Below are positions 33,582-43,683 of a DNA stretch of 64,000 nt, in pieces. Positions within the stretch are counted from its first letter, which is position 1. Every line of letters starts with the position of its first letter. Under the pieces are notes generated by a model that saw only the letters and a list, made by a program, of their open reading frames with translations, ran no database searches and was not told the origin of the DNA. The translations under genes were made by a program, and so were the position numbers. This stretch comes from Endozoicomonas ascidiicola (GTDB taxonomy: Bacteria; Pseudomonadota; Gammaproteobacteria; Pseudomonadales; Endozoicomonadaceae), in NCBI RefSeq assembly GCF_001646945.1, contig NZ_LUTV01000002.1, forward strand, positions 301,624 to 365,623, in the 5' to 3' direction.

Positions 33582-35096
33582 ATGTCAGTAGATAATACAG
33601 GGCCCAGAGCAGGTTTTTCTCAAAGCCCATCAACATCTTTTAGCCATGAGGCTGGCAAAAGTTTTGGTCGCAAGACCACACCGCATAATGTAAATAAGAG
33701 TTATATCAAAGACGCCTCCAGTAGGGTTAATAGCACCAGAAGGCCACTTAGAAATTATGCGGTGGCTGCTTTTTCAGATACGCATACCCAATCCGCTCTT
33801 TCTATGAGACCCAGGGCTGCTTCTGATCCTAGGCCAATTAAACAAAGCGTGTTCACTGGGATGCACAAGAACTGGCAATCTACCAGCAGTTTGCCGGGCG
33901 TTACGGTAGAACCACTAGACCTTAAAAATAACCTGTTTTTAAAAGCGGAAGGTAAAGAGCTCAACTCTCCCCCCTCATTTACTATTGGCAATCTGGGCGC
34001 TACCAACATTTTTAAAAGAGTTGCACTTGCGACAAGAAGCATCATCAGACTAAAAAAACAGGTACAGAGAGAGCCTGAATTAGATAAACAAGTTCTGATT
34101 GGCATGGAAAACGTGGCGAGTTATAAGAATCAGGGAATTCCACGACGTTACCTTGAGCAGTCACAACGAGTGGCAAATCAGGAAGAAACCATTATTGCGT
34201 ATCGACCGGTTGAATCAATTTATCGTACATTAATTGAAGAAGGTTATGCATCCAAAGGACTGAATATAAAAGGAAAATCTTCGAATTGGGGGCCGATGGC
34301 GGGGTTCGTTCCCAAAGATCAGTTCTTTAGTAAGTTATCCGGTGATCCTGTGAAAGTAACAAAATATAATCAGCTCAATTTAGCCGCAATCAAGCAAGGG
34401 CATGCTGTCAGTGAGCAATTATGCATTTCAACAAAAAGGCTTGAGGAACTGACGAGTCTTGGGCAATTGAGTGATAGGCAGATCATTGAGCCTTTCGGTG
34501 AGTATGTTGCCGGTCTTTCCTTCACAAGCCTATCTCCCAATGGATCTACAGAACATTTTGAGGCTTTTCAGCGGCAGGACGATCAGTGGGAAATATTTTC
34601 AGGAGCGGGTTCTGAGCGGAAACCTTTAGAGGTGCTTCCGGTGATTGCGGATTTTGATCTGCTGTTCGTTCATGCCAAATATGAATCTGTGGATCTTGGT
34701 CAGCAAGATAGAGTTCAGGGTTTTGATAAAGAATTAGGGTTTATATCCAATAGAAAAAAAGACGTTATTACTGCACTTAACGACGCATTTGCTCGTGGAG
34801 AAGACCGAAATATGGTTCATCATGGTGCGGATACTCATAATCCGGTGTCTGAAATGTCAATCAATCTACCAACAACCGTTTTTATACCTGAGTCAATGCA
34901 GAGCAAGATGGGTATTTATAATGACTCACCGGTACTAATCAAAACGGAAGAGGAGTTGGGGCGGTTTTATCGCACCATGCGGGACAGCGGTATCCACATC
35001 GAAACAAACCCATTATGGGAGAGATTGCAGGCAGTCGCGAAAGAGCCTTTGGATGCAAGAATTGAACAATTTGGAGGGCGCAGGGAATCAAAATGA
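33582..35096 (+). CDS. ExoY/CyaA-like nucleotidyl cyclase toxin, putative secreted effector
   Basis: 504 residues. The region from about 215 to 425 has every catalytic landmark of the anthrax edema factor/CyaA/ExoY cyclase family. K225 and K232 in SKGLNIKGKSSNWGPMAGF correspond to CyaA K58 and K65; D357 and D359 in VIADFDLLF to D188 and D190; H414, D417 and N420 in HHGADTHNP to H298, E301 and N304, with identical spacing. Such enzymes make cAMP or cGMP in the host once bound to calmodulin or actin. The first 110 residues are Ser/Arg/Thr-rich and disordered, as in type III effectors. There is no signal peptide, repeat-in-toxin or pore domain, so it is ExoY-like in build. It is a solitary gene with a weak ribosome site. 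Confidence 0.85.
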   Translation: MSVDNTGPRAGFSQSPSTSFSHEAGKSFGRKTTPHNVNKSYIKDASSRVNSTRRPLRNYAVAAFSDTHTQSALSMRPRAASDPRPIKQSVFTGMHKNWQSTSSLPGVTVEPLDLKNNLFLKAEGKELNSPPSFTIGNLGATNIFKRVALATRSIIRLKKQVQREPELDKQVLIGMENVASYKNQGIPRRYLEQSQRVANQEETIIAYRPVESIYRTLIEEGYASKGLNIKGKSSNWGPMAGFVPKDQFFSKLSGDPVKVTKYNQLNLAAIKQGHAVSEQLCISTKRLEELTSLGQLSDRQIIEPFGEYVAGLSFTSLSPNGSTEHFEAFQRQDDQWEIFSGAGSERKPLEVLPVIADFDLLFVHAKYESVDLGQQDRVQGFDKELGFISNRKKDVITALNDAFARGEDRNMVHHGADTHNPVSEMSINLPTTVFIPESMQSKMGIYNDSPVLIKTEEELGRFYRTMRDSGIHIETNPLWERLQAVAKEPLDARIEQFGGRRESK

Positions 35097-35110
35097 ACCG
35101 TTACTTTTGA

Positions 35111-35147
35111 AGAGATAGCCGAAGTGACTATCTCTGAAGTGAAGTTT
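35111..35147 (+). terminator. Possible terminator after the cyclase gene
   Basis: An 8-bp stem (AGAGATAG / CTATCTCT, 9-base loop) starts 15 bp past the stop codon, and a run of five T begins about ten bases later. The delayed T run makes this a weak intrinsic terminator. It lies between two convergent genes. Confidence 0.4.
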
Positions 35148-35152
35148 TTATG

Positions 35153-36157
<1,005 letters not shown>

Positions 36158-36261
36158 TTATCCTTTTATATCGCTTAGATATAGAAGCGGTTTCTAATTC
36201 ATCAATATGGGTGGCATTATAAGTGAAATAACGTATAAATTCCCTCGAATTGGAAAGCACT

Positions 36262-38382
36262 ATGAACCAGAAAAAATGGATGCTGCTTGCAGTGCTGGTG
36301 ATTGCCATTGCTGTATTTTATGGGCTGGATGGCCAGCAGTATCTAAACCGGGATTTCTTTCAGGAGTTGTATCAGGATAACCCAGCTCTGACTGCCGGAA
36401 TTTTCTTTGCCCTCTATGTGGCGGTGACAGGGCTTTCTTTGCCCGGTGCAGCCATTCTTACTCTGGTTGGTGGTGCTATTTTTGGCTTGCTGCCCGGGCT
36501 GCTGCTGGTTTCGTTCGCCAGCACGCTGGGTGCCACATTGGCATTCATCTTCTCAAGAACCTTGCTAAGAGACTGGGTAGAGAACAAGTTTTCTGGCTAC
36601 CTTGGCACCATTAATAAAGGTGTCGAGAAAGACGGTGCCTTTTATCTGGCAACGCTGAGATTGATTCCCGCCGTTCCCTTTTTCGTGATCAACCTCGTTA
36701 TGGGACTGACCGCCATGCGAGCCTGGACGTTTGCCTGGGTCAGCCAATTAGGGATGTTGCCAGGCACCGCGGTTTTCGTGAATGCCGGCGTTCAGCTTGG
36801 TCTGGTTGAAGAGTTATCGTTCAAAGGCATTTTAACACCGGGCTTGATTGCCTCTTTTGTACTGCTGGGTATTTTCCCCTGGATAGCTAAAGCTGTGATG
36901 GAAACTCTGCGCCGTCGTCGTGTTTACAGCGCTTTCCAGAAACCCAAAACCTTTGATAATAATCTGACAGTGATTGGCGCTGGTTCCGCCGGGCTGGTCA
37001 GCAGTTACATTGCGGCTGCCGTAAAAGCCAAAGTTTCTCTGATTGAAAAACACAAAATGGGCGGCGACTGCCTCAACACCGGTTGTGTACCCAGCAAAGC
37101 GTTAATTCGGTCGGCCAAAATGGCCCATTACCTGAAGCGTGCGGACGAGTTCGGCCTCGAACAGGTTGCTGGTGATGTGAATTTTCGAAAAGTTATGGAA
37201 CGGGTTCAGGATGTTATCAAACAGGTAGAGCCCCACGATTCCATCGAGCGTTATTCCGGTCTGGGCGTTGATTGTGTTACTGGCACTGCCAAGGTTATTA
37301 GCCCTTGGGAAGTGGAAGTCGATGGCCAACGAATTCGTACAAAAAACATTATTATTGCCAGTGGTGGCAGACCTTTTGTTCCTCAGTTAGATGGTCTTGA
37401 GCATATTCACTACTACACGTCGGATACCATTTGGGAACTCCGTGAAAACCCCGGCCGTATGCTGGTAGTCGGTGGTGGTCCTATTGGCTGTGAGTTGGCT
37501 CAAGCGTTCAACCGTTTAGGGGTTCAGGTAACTCAGGTTGACCACGGCAGTCGTCTGTTACACCGTGAGGATGAAGATGTTTCCAAGCTGGTGATGGAGC
37601 AGTTCATCCATGATGGTGTGGATTTACGGCTCGGTCATGAAGCGCAGGCCTTTAGAAATGACAATGGCCGGCAGTATCTGGAAGCCAGTGTTCAAGGACA
37701 AATCGTACAAATTGATTTTGATGTTGTGCTGTTTGCCACCGGGCGGCAAGCCAATACCAGCAACCTTGGGCTTGAGAATCTGGGCATAGAGTTAACTACC
37801 CGTGGCACCATCGCGGTGAACGATTATCTGCAAACACGCTTCCCCAATATATACGCCTGTGGAGACGTTGCAGGGCCTTATCAATTTACCCACACCGCCG
37901 CTCATCAAGCGTGGTTCTGCGCTGTTAATGCATTGTTTGGGCGATTTAAAAAATTCAAAGTGGATTATTCAGTGATCCCATGGTGCACCTTTACCGACCC
38001 TGAAGTGGCGAGAGTTGGCTTAAATGAACAGGAAGCGCAAGAGCAGGGCATTGCTTACGAAGTGACTAAATACGGGATTGATGATCTTGATCGTGCCATT
38101 GCTGATGAAGAAGCACGAGGGTTTGTGAAAGTCCTCACCGTGCCCGGAAAAGATAAAATTCTTGGTGTTACTATTGTTGGTTATCATGCCGGAGAGCTGA
38201 TCACAGAATACATCAGCGCCATGAAACATGGTTTGGGCATGAACAAAATCCTTGGCACCATCCATATTTACCCAACACTCAGCGAAGCGAACAAGTTTGC
38301 TGCAGGTGAGTGGAAGCGGGCTCATGCCCCTGAAAAGGTACTGGAATGGGTGGGGAAATATCACCGCTGGATGCGGCACTGA
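36262..38382 (+). CDS. TVP38/TMEM64 membrane domain fused to an FAD-dependent disulfide oxidoreductase
   Basis: 706 residues from ATG 36262 (GGAAAG upstream). Residues 1-215 are a VTT/TVP38 (DedA-like) membrane domain with about five helices and the motif FSRTLLRDWVENKF...RLIPAVPFFVINLVMG. Residues 233-706 are a class I pyridine nucleotide-disulfide oxidoreductase: FAD loop GAGSAG (239-244), redox pair GGDCLNTGCVPSK (C270, C275), NAD loop VVGGGPIGCELAQ, FATGR, and the dimer domain ending AAGEWKRAHAPEKV. This resembles mercuric-reductase-like proteins but lacks the C-terminal mercury cysteines. The electron acceptor is unknown; a membrane-associated reductase is the likely role. Confidence 0.88.
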   Translation: MNQKKWMLLAVLVIAIAVFYGLDGQQYLNRDFFQELYQDNPALTAGIFFALYVAVTGLSLPGAAILTLVGGAIFGLLPGLLLVSFASTLGATLAFIFSRTLLRDWVENKFSGYLGTINKGVEKDGAFYLATLRLIPAVPFFVINLVMGLTAMRAWTFAWVSQLGMLPGTAVFVNAGVQLGLVEELSFKGILTPGLIASFVLLGIFPWIAKAVMETLRRRRVYSAFQKPKTFDNNLTVIGAGSAGLVSSYIAAAVKAKVSLIEKHKMGGDCLNTGCVPSKALIRSAKMAHYLKRADEFGLEQVAGDVNFRKVMERVQDVIKQVEPHDSIERYSGLGVDCVTGTAKVISPWEVEVDGQRIRTKNIIIASGGRPFVPQLDGLEHIHYYTSDTIWELRENPGRMLVVGGGPIGCELAQAFNRLGVQVTQVDHGSRLLHREDEDVSKLVMEQFIHDGVDLRLGHEAQAFRNDNGRQYLEASVQGQIVQIDFDVVLFATGRQANTSNLGLENLGIELTTRGTIAVNDYLQTRFPNIYACGDVAGPYQFTHTAAHQAWFCAVNALFGRFKKFKVDYSVIPWCTFTDPEVARVGLNEQEAQEQGIAYEVTKYGIDDLDRAIADEEARGFVKVLTVPGKDKILGVTIVGYHAGELITEYISAMKHGLGMNKILGTIHIYPTLSEANKFAAGEWKRAHAPEKVLEWVGKYHRWMRH

Positions 38383-38396
38383 AAAGTGTGAAGCAG

Positions 38397-38419
38397 TTGC
38401 TGGCGCTACCTGCCAGCAA
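38397..38419 (+). terminator. Hairpin after the oxidoreductase gene
   Basis: A perfect 8-bp stem (TTGCTGGC / GCCAGCAA, loop of 7) begins 15 bp after the stop codon. No T run follows, so termination is uncertain; it may mainly protect the mRNA 3' end. Confidence 0.4.
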
Positions 38420-38460
38420 TGCCTAAGCTTAAGGGGTCTATATCAGCAAAGGGATGTTGA

Positions 38461-39201
38461 ATGAACGACCCCGACCCGTCAGGCTACGGTTCGATAATCG
38501 AGCAATCTTCAGAACAAAAACCTGCCCTGAAACCTTCCGTCTATAATGATTCAAACCATGATGACGAGAAGAAAATACTCGCAGAATTAAAAGATATCCT
38601 GAAAAGCTGTCACGGTATTTTGGACAGCAGCTCTGCAACATTCAAAGAGAGCGTTCAATCAAGTAATCATACCCTTCGAACAAAGATCAGAAACCTTCTC
38701 CCTCTTTCTCTATATAAGTTTTTTAGCCGACAGAAACCGATTCATGACCAGAAAAAGCTGGGTTCCATGATTGCGCTTTTTGAGGAGAAAAATCAGGCAG
38801 CCTGGCAGAAATTAGGTGAGGCTCGTGCCGAAGGTGTTGGCGAAAAGAGCCTGCGCAGTTTGCAGCTGGAATGTGAACAGACACAGCTCTGGCTGGATCT
38901 CTTGGAAGGAAGAGGTGCTTCACAGGTAACCGCAGACCGTTCGCAGGTTGTGGAAAACCTGAAAGCCTGCGTGCTGGCAGAAACAGACAATGAATTTCAG
39001 CAGGCTGATGTCGCTTTTCATCAGGCGGTGCATGAAATGAAGATATCGACCGCTCATGAAACCGATCTTAAAGGTGAATTGCAGGCCATGAAAGCAGCCT
39101 GTGATGATGAGTTGAAAGAGTTCGAGAAAATGTTAATTGATGAGGCTTCGGCACTCGAAGCTTATCGTCGTTATGGTCAGAAAACGCATCAAAGAGAATG
39201 A
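38461..39201 (+). CDS. Hypothetical coiled-coil protein, possible effector
   Basis: 246 residues, not recognised. The first 40 residues are Pro/Ser-rich and disordered (MNDPDPSGYGSIIEQSSEQKP). The rest is helical with heptad-like stretches: KKLGSMIALFEEKNQAAWQKLGEAR, SLRSLQLECEQTQLWLDLLEG, and a C-terminal helix DELKEFEKMLIDEASALEAYRR. There is no signal peptide, membrane span or catalytic motif. A disordered N-terminus plus coiled coil is common among type III effectors, and it lies in the stretch that also holds the cyclase and phosphatase genes, but this is only an inference. The GGGATG before the start is weak. Confidence 0.5.
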   Translation: MNDPDPSGYGSIIEQSSEQKPALKPSVYNDSNHDDEKKILAELKDILKSCHGILDSSSATFKESVQSSNHTLRTKIRNLLPLSLYKFFSRQKPIHDQKKLGSMIALFEEKNQAAWQKLGEARAEGVGEKSLRSLQLECEQTQLWLDLLEGRGASQVTADRSQVVENLKACVLAETDNEFQQADVAFHQAVHEMKISTAHETDLKGELQAMKAACDDELKEFEKMLIDEASALEAYRRYGQKTHQRE

Positions 39202-39333
39202 TATTAAATTATTCCATCGTTGTACTTTGCAGAAAAGTTCTATTCACAGTTTCATTATTGCTAACACTTCCTTATGACTCTACTGGTTAGTAGTAGCATG
39301 CACTCGCTTAGATGCTGTTAATGAGTGATTTTT

Positions 39334-40089
39334 ATGAGCTTCTCTTTAAAATCTATATTCGGTGATTGCTTTTTGGGCAACAAGAATAATGACAAGTCGA
39401 GTGGTAGCGACCGGGGCAGTGGTGTAATAAAAGGTATCAGTAGCGGCCGATCGGCTTCTGGTGTTGACTTGAAGACAAAAACTAAAAGATCAGGAAATAC
39501 TATTAGTGATTATTTAGGGACCTCAATTAGAGCTAGGACGATAGTTAAGGGTGATGGGTGTATTAGTAAATATAGTCATCTCAATAGAATATCATCGATT
39601 TATAGTCTCTCTGAGTCTTTGGATAAAAAGGCTTCGGAAGTAGTCAGAGCGGAGAAAATGAATGAATCCCCAGTTACCGAAACCAGTGGTTACCAGACGG
39701 AAGATGCTGAAGAACATGCTATTTACCAAGAGGGTAGTGAATCAGTGCTAAGACAGCGCATAGCCGATTACAGGTATCATTTTGGGTCTCTGGCGCAGGA
39801 AAGAGATCGCCTCGTAAAATGTTGTATGCAGCAGGGTTCGTATATTAGGACACTTGAGCAAAAGGTTATCAATTTAAAAAAGGAAGTAGAATATCAGGAT
39901 CAGTTGATTGAGTTAGCTTATCAGTGCCTGAAATCTGATTTGTCCTCTCCAGAGTCCTGTATGAACTTTTCGAATTATAATCATTTCAAACAGGCACAAT
40001 TGCCTATGATACCTGCTTGTGAAGTGCAAATGCGGGGGGCATTTGCACCTTCTATGCATCTCAAAAAGCGCAGCGAAACACCGATATGA
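39334..40089 (+). CDS. Hypothetical Ser-rich coiled-coil protein, possible effector
   Basis: 251 residues from ATG 39334; a GTG at 39325 is an alternative. Not recognised. Residues 15-60 are Ser/Gly/Lys-rich and disordered (KSSGSDRGSGVIKGISSGRS). Residues 135-195 form a coiled coil (RQRIADYRYHFGSLAQERDRL, IRTLEQKVINLKKEVEYQDQ). It is AT-rich with many AGA/ATA codons, unlike the housekeeping genes on both sides, which suggests transfer. It follows the 38461 gene by 132 bp and ends convergently with nemA. Confidence 0.5.
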   Translation: MSFSLKSIFGDCFLGNKNNDKSSGSDRGSGVIKGISSGRSASGVDLKTKTKRSGNTISDYLGTSIRARTIVKGDGCISKYSHLNRISSIYSLSESLDKKASEVVRAEKMNESPVTETSGYQTEDAEEHAIYQEGSESVLRQRIADYRYHFGSLAQERDRLVKCCMQQGSYIRTLEQKVINLKKEVEYQDQLIELAYQCLKSDLSSPESCMNFSNYNHFKQAQLPMIPACEVQMRGAFAPSMHLKKRSETPI

Positions 40090-40114
40090 CTTATTGCTGC
40101 ACACCTTGATCTTC

Positions 40115-41218
40115 TTAAGCGCTGGCAGCGTATACTCTATAATCCGTCAACCCTTGTTCAGCCCCACCAAACAACGTTGCAGGATCGTGATCCGCTAAAG
40201 CGTAACCATTTCGGATGCGCTCTGGCAGATCCGGGTTCGCTACATAGGGGCGCCCAAAACCGATCATATCCGCAAGACCATCAGCAACAGTTTTTTGTGC
40301 TTTTTCTGCGTCATACTTACCCGCATAAATCAGAACGCCAGAAAATGCTTTACGCACCGCGTGTTTAAACGAATTCGGAGTTTCCGGAGCATCATCCCAA
40401 TCCACTTCGGCAATGTGCAAGTACACAATATTGTGCTTATTCAACAATGCAGCCGCAGCGGTATAGGTCTCTGCAGGCGTTGCATCCACAGTACCGTTCA
40501 GAGAAGTAAACGGCGCAAGACGTACGCCGACTCGATCTGCGCCAACAGCTTCAACCAGAGCGGAAACGACTTCATTCAGAAAGCGCAGACGGTTTTCAAT
40601 GCTGCCGCCATATTCATCAGTACGGTTGTTAGCTTCAGAATCAATAAACTGATTGACCAGATATCCATTGGCGGCATGAAGCTCGATGCCATCAAAGCCA
40701 GCTTCAATTGCGTTCAAAGCAGCTTGACGATACTGAGCAATCACCATCTGGATATCTGCTTTGGTCATTTCACGGGGTTCGACCACATCAACAAAGCCAG
40801 GTTCCTGAGTGCAATTGTCGATAAAAACTTTCACGCCTTCAGCTTTAAGTGCTGAAGAAGAGATCGGTTGCTCACCACCAATATTGTCTGGATGAGTGAC
40901 TCGACCAACGTGCCAAAGCTGGGCAAAAATCACACCGCCTTTTTCATGAACTGCCGCTGTCGTTTTTTTCCAGCCATCAATCTGCGCTTGTGTATAAATA
41001 CCCGGTGTCCAGGCGTAACCCTGACCCATTGGCGAGATCTGAGTGCCTTCGGCAACAATCAATCCGGCCGATGCTCGCTGAGCATAGTAAGTTGCCATTA
41101 TCTCATTCGCTTCATTACCTGGCTGTGTGGCACGGGAGCGAGTCATCGGAGGCATGACAATTCGGTTGTTCAGAGTATGGCGACCCAGCTGCAAAGGCTG
41201 AAATAATGTATTGTTCAT
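40115..41218 (-). CDS. nemA: Old-yellow-enzyme family alkene reductase (N-ethylmaleimide reductase type)
   Basis: 367 residues, FMN-dependent. Signature blocks: LFQPLQLGRHTLNNRIVMPPMTRSRA, QLWHVGRVTHP (substrate His/Asn region), EAGFDGIELHAANGYLVNQFID with the HxxN-type pocket residues, NNRTDEYGGSIENRLRF, GVRLAPFTSLNG and MIGFGRPYVANPDLPERI. It reduces activated C=C bonds in enones, maleimides and nitroesters with NAD(P)H. A 12-bp inverted repeat about 100 bp upstream could be the operator of an electrophile-sensing repressor. Confidence 0.93.
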   Translation of the reverse strand: MNNTLFQPLQLGRHTLNNRIVMPPMTRSRATQPGNEANEIMATYYAQRASAGLIVAEGTQISPMGQGYAWTPGIYTQAQIDGWKKTTAAVHEKGGVIFAQLWHVGRVTHPDNIGGEQPISSSALKAEGVKVFIDNCTQEPGFVDVVEPREMTKADIQMVIAQYRQAALNAIEAGFDGIELHAANGYLVNQFIDSEANNRTDEYGGSIENRLRFLNEVVSALVEAVGADRVGVRLAPFTSLNGTVDATPAETYTAAAALLNKHNIVYLHIAEVDWDDAPETPNSFKHAVRKAFSGVLIYAGKYDAEKAQKTVADGLADMIGFGRPYVANPDLPERIRNGYALADHDPATLFGGAEQGLTDYRVYAASA

Positions 41219-41315
41219 TGCGATATTGCCTGTTATTCAATGTGGTAGAACGCTATAAGAAAAAGCGATTCTGCAGCCAGAAAATGAGACAATAATAAAG
41301 ATTTGGTGAGGTATT

Positions 41316-41352
41316 AAATAATTATCATTTTTTCTTATTTTGATAATTATTT
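41316..41352. promoter_or_regulatory. AT-rich 12-bp inverted repeat upstream of nemA
   Basis: AAATAATTATCA and TGATAATTATTT are perfect reverse complements separated by 13 bases. They lie between the acylase 3' end and the nemA start, 98 bp or more upstream of nemA. This could be a repressor operator (TetR/NemR or LysR-like) or a terminator of another transcript; the sequence alone does not decide. Confidence 0.45.
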
Positions 41353-41409
41353 GTTATGGCGACAGCTTTGGAGAATGCAGTTCAAAGATGACGCCATAAT
41401 CAATATTTG

Positions 41410-43584
41410 CTACTGATCCTGAGGGCGATAACGACGGGATAGGTGGCTCTCAAGGTCTGCTTTTGACAGTCTTACCGGTTTTAGATCGTGGTTAGTAAAA
41501 AGTTCCATCTGATCGTCATAGTGAGCTGATGTCTGGTTCAGTGTGGCACTGCCAAAATTATGCACAGAAGATGAGCTGACTTGCCCATGCTCATCCCACT
41601 CCACAAACATGACATAACTGTCTCCAGCGCGATTTTTCAGAATGCCACTGTCTTCTTGTAAATCCCCGTAAACAGCACGAAGCACATCAGGCCCTCCGGA
41701 AATCGGCAGGCTTTTGTTGCCGTGTACATGACGGTTAACCTGCCCGTATGGAATATCAACGGTTGCGTGTGTTTCAAGCAGTAAGTCGACAGCTTTTACA
41801 AATTCGGTGGCAATATTGACAGCCTCTTTGCTCTTTTTTCCGTACTTTAGAGACTCCTGCAACGTCAGAATGGCTAGTGCTGCCTGCCGGTTGTTTTTAT
41901 CAGTATCCAGATTCCATTGTTGAAGGTGGTCAAAAGCAGAGATATAAGGCTCTTGTTGTAAGTCTTCCGGTAAACCCTGTTCTAAAAACTGCTTAAACTT
42001 GACGATCACGTCAGAATGCTCGCTGTATCGAGTATCGAATTTATACAGATGAAAATCCTGAGCACTGATGCTCGGATCACCTTTAAAGAGCTCTTCTATA
42101 CGACGGGCTCTGTTAGTCCATTGCATTTCCAATCCCATTGAAGCGGGGAAGTTTTTGATATCAGGCTCACCATCCCCTTCGGAGGCGTTGAAAGGTGAAT
42201 TGTTGGCGTTGTACACCATGCCGGAAGGCGGGTTTTGTGTGTGAGGAATCTTACCGACTGGCCAGTAATCGCTCCAAATCAGAGTGCTGTCATCGCCAGG
42301 TAGAATACCTTGCCAGTCTGTCGTTACTTCTCGTTTTGGCATCATGGCATTGTATAAATGGCCAATATTGCCTTTAGAGTCAGCATAGACGTAGTTGATC
42401 GATGGCATGGCCATTATGTCGAAGGCTGAAATGAATTCATCCAAGTTCTCTGCCTGATTGATTCGATACAGAAAATCCAGCGTTCGCACTTCGCCCATAC
42501 CCGCCCAGCGCACCGCAAATACACCGTCGTCTGTTTGCAGTGCTGGACCATGTTTGGATATCAGTATTTCTTTATTGACTGACAGCCTGAAGTGTCCAAA
42601 GACTTTCACGACAATGGGTGCAATTCGGATATCAAAATCCAGCCATTCTCCATCCAGCAGATATTTTGTTGGATTTTCCAAGTCATCAACCGCCAGCTCA
42701 TAAACATCCACAAGGTCGGGTTTGTTGACGGTGTTTGACCAGCCAACGTGTTGGTTATGACCATGGATAATCAACGGTGCGCCGGGGAATGTAGAGCCGG
42801 CAATATCCAGGCCATTCTCCGATTTTAATCGAGCTTCATACCAGGCGACCGGGCCAGTCAGTGGTTGATGAGAGTTAACCAAAAGTCGTGTATGCCCGTC
42901 ATCGCTGCGATGGGGGGCAACCGCAATTCCCTGACTGCCGGTAGGTAGCGAATCTTCCTGCCCCCATAGAAATGCCGTTTGACCGGAGTTACTCATTTGC
43001 TCCCTGTGCTCTTTGACTAGCTCACCAGAAAATAGCTCACCCATTACTCGATCAAAGCCATAAAACAAAGGGGTTTTGAAAGTGAAACCCGCAACAATGT
43101 CCTGCCCTTTCACTGGCAGTAGCCACGGAGAAATAACATCCGGATGTTTTGCTGCATAGAGGTTAAGCCCGTCAGCATAGGCTTCTGCAATCTGTCGAGT
43201 ATCTTCAGGCAGAGAGCTGTACTTTGCGGTAATGGCCTCACTGACACCCATAAAGTTGATAAGGAAGTCGGTTTTTGCCGCATCAAACCCTTTTTCAGCA
43301 GCAATGGTGCCACGGGTTGCCAGAATCACATCCTGAATAGTTGCAAAGTCATCTTCAGCATGGGCGTAGGCAAGGCCAAATACAGTATCGGTGTCGTTTT
43401 TTCCGTAGATATGAGGAACGCCGTATTCATCCCGCAGAATCTCAACATCGTATTTCTCAGCAGCTGTTTGAAAAGGCGATAAATCAGGCAGCGATGGGTA
43501 GGTCATCCATGCGACAAAATAAGCAACGGGCAAAGTAATGATAACTGCCAAACAACAACGTTTAAGAAATCCCAAGAGTGCCAC
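41410..43584 (-). CDS. Penicillin acylase family N-terminal-nucleophile hydrolase
   Basis: 724 residues. An N-terminal hydrophobic anchor or signal (LAVIITLPVAYFVAWMTYP) is followed by the alpha-chain start VEILRDEYGVPHIYGKNDTDTVFGLAYAHAEDDF. The likely autocatalytic cut is before S217 in TGSQGIAVAP, giving a beta chain that opens with the nucleophile serine. GHNQHVGWSNTVNKPDLVDVYEL carries the conserved beta-strand Asn region. Family members deacylate penicillins or N-acyl-homoserine lactones; the substrate cannot be read from sequence, so quorum quenching is only a possibility. It is periplasmic. Confidence 0.88.
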   Translation of the reverse strand: MALLGFLKRCCLAVIITLPVAYFVAWMTYPSLPDLSPFQTAAEKYDVEILRDEYGVPHIYGKNDTDTVFGLAYAHAEDDFATIQDVILATRGTIAAEKGFDAAKTDFLINFMGVSEAITAKYSSLPEDTRQIAEAYADGLNLYAAKHPDVISPWLLPVKGQDIVAGFTFKTPLFYGFDRVMGELFSGELVKEHREQMSNSGQTAFLWGQEDSLPTGSQGIAVAPHRSDDGHTRLLVNSHQPLTGPVAWYEARLKSENGLDIAGSTFPGAPLIIHGHNQHVGWSNTVNKPDLVDVYELAVDDLENPTKYLLDGEWLDFDIRIAPIVVKVFGHFRLSVNKEILISKHGPALQTDDGVFAVRWAGMGEVRTLDFLYRINQAENLDEFISAFDIMAMPSINYVYADSKGNIGHLYNAMMPKREVTTDWQGILPGDDSTLIWSDYWPVGKIPHTQNPPSGMVYNANNSPFNASEGDGEPDIKNFPASMGLEMQWTNRARRIEELFKGDPSISAQDFHLYKFDTRYSEHSDVIVKFKQFLEQGLPEDLQQEPYISAFDHLQQWNLDTDKNNRQAALAILTLQESLKYGKKSKEAVNIATEFVKAVDLLLETHATVDIPYGQVNRHVHGNKSLPISGGPDVLRAVYGDLQEDSGILKNRAGDSYVMFVEWDEHGQVSSSSVHNFGSATLNQTSAHYDDQMELFTNHDLKPVRLSKADLESHLSRRYRPQDQ

Positions 43585-43683
43585 CTGTTTATGATTATTG
43601 TAGGGTCTGGAGGATGTTAAAAAGCTTAGAGAAGTGCCGCCTGATTGAAAAGTGTTATTTCAACCAGACGGTTGCAGCAGATT

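Noticed and set aside
40295..40855. 186-codon plus-strand frame inside nemA
   Set aside because: Antisense shadow of the well-conserved alkene reductase.
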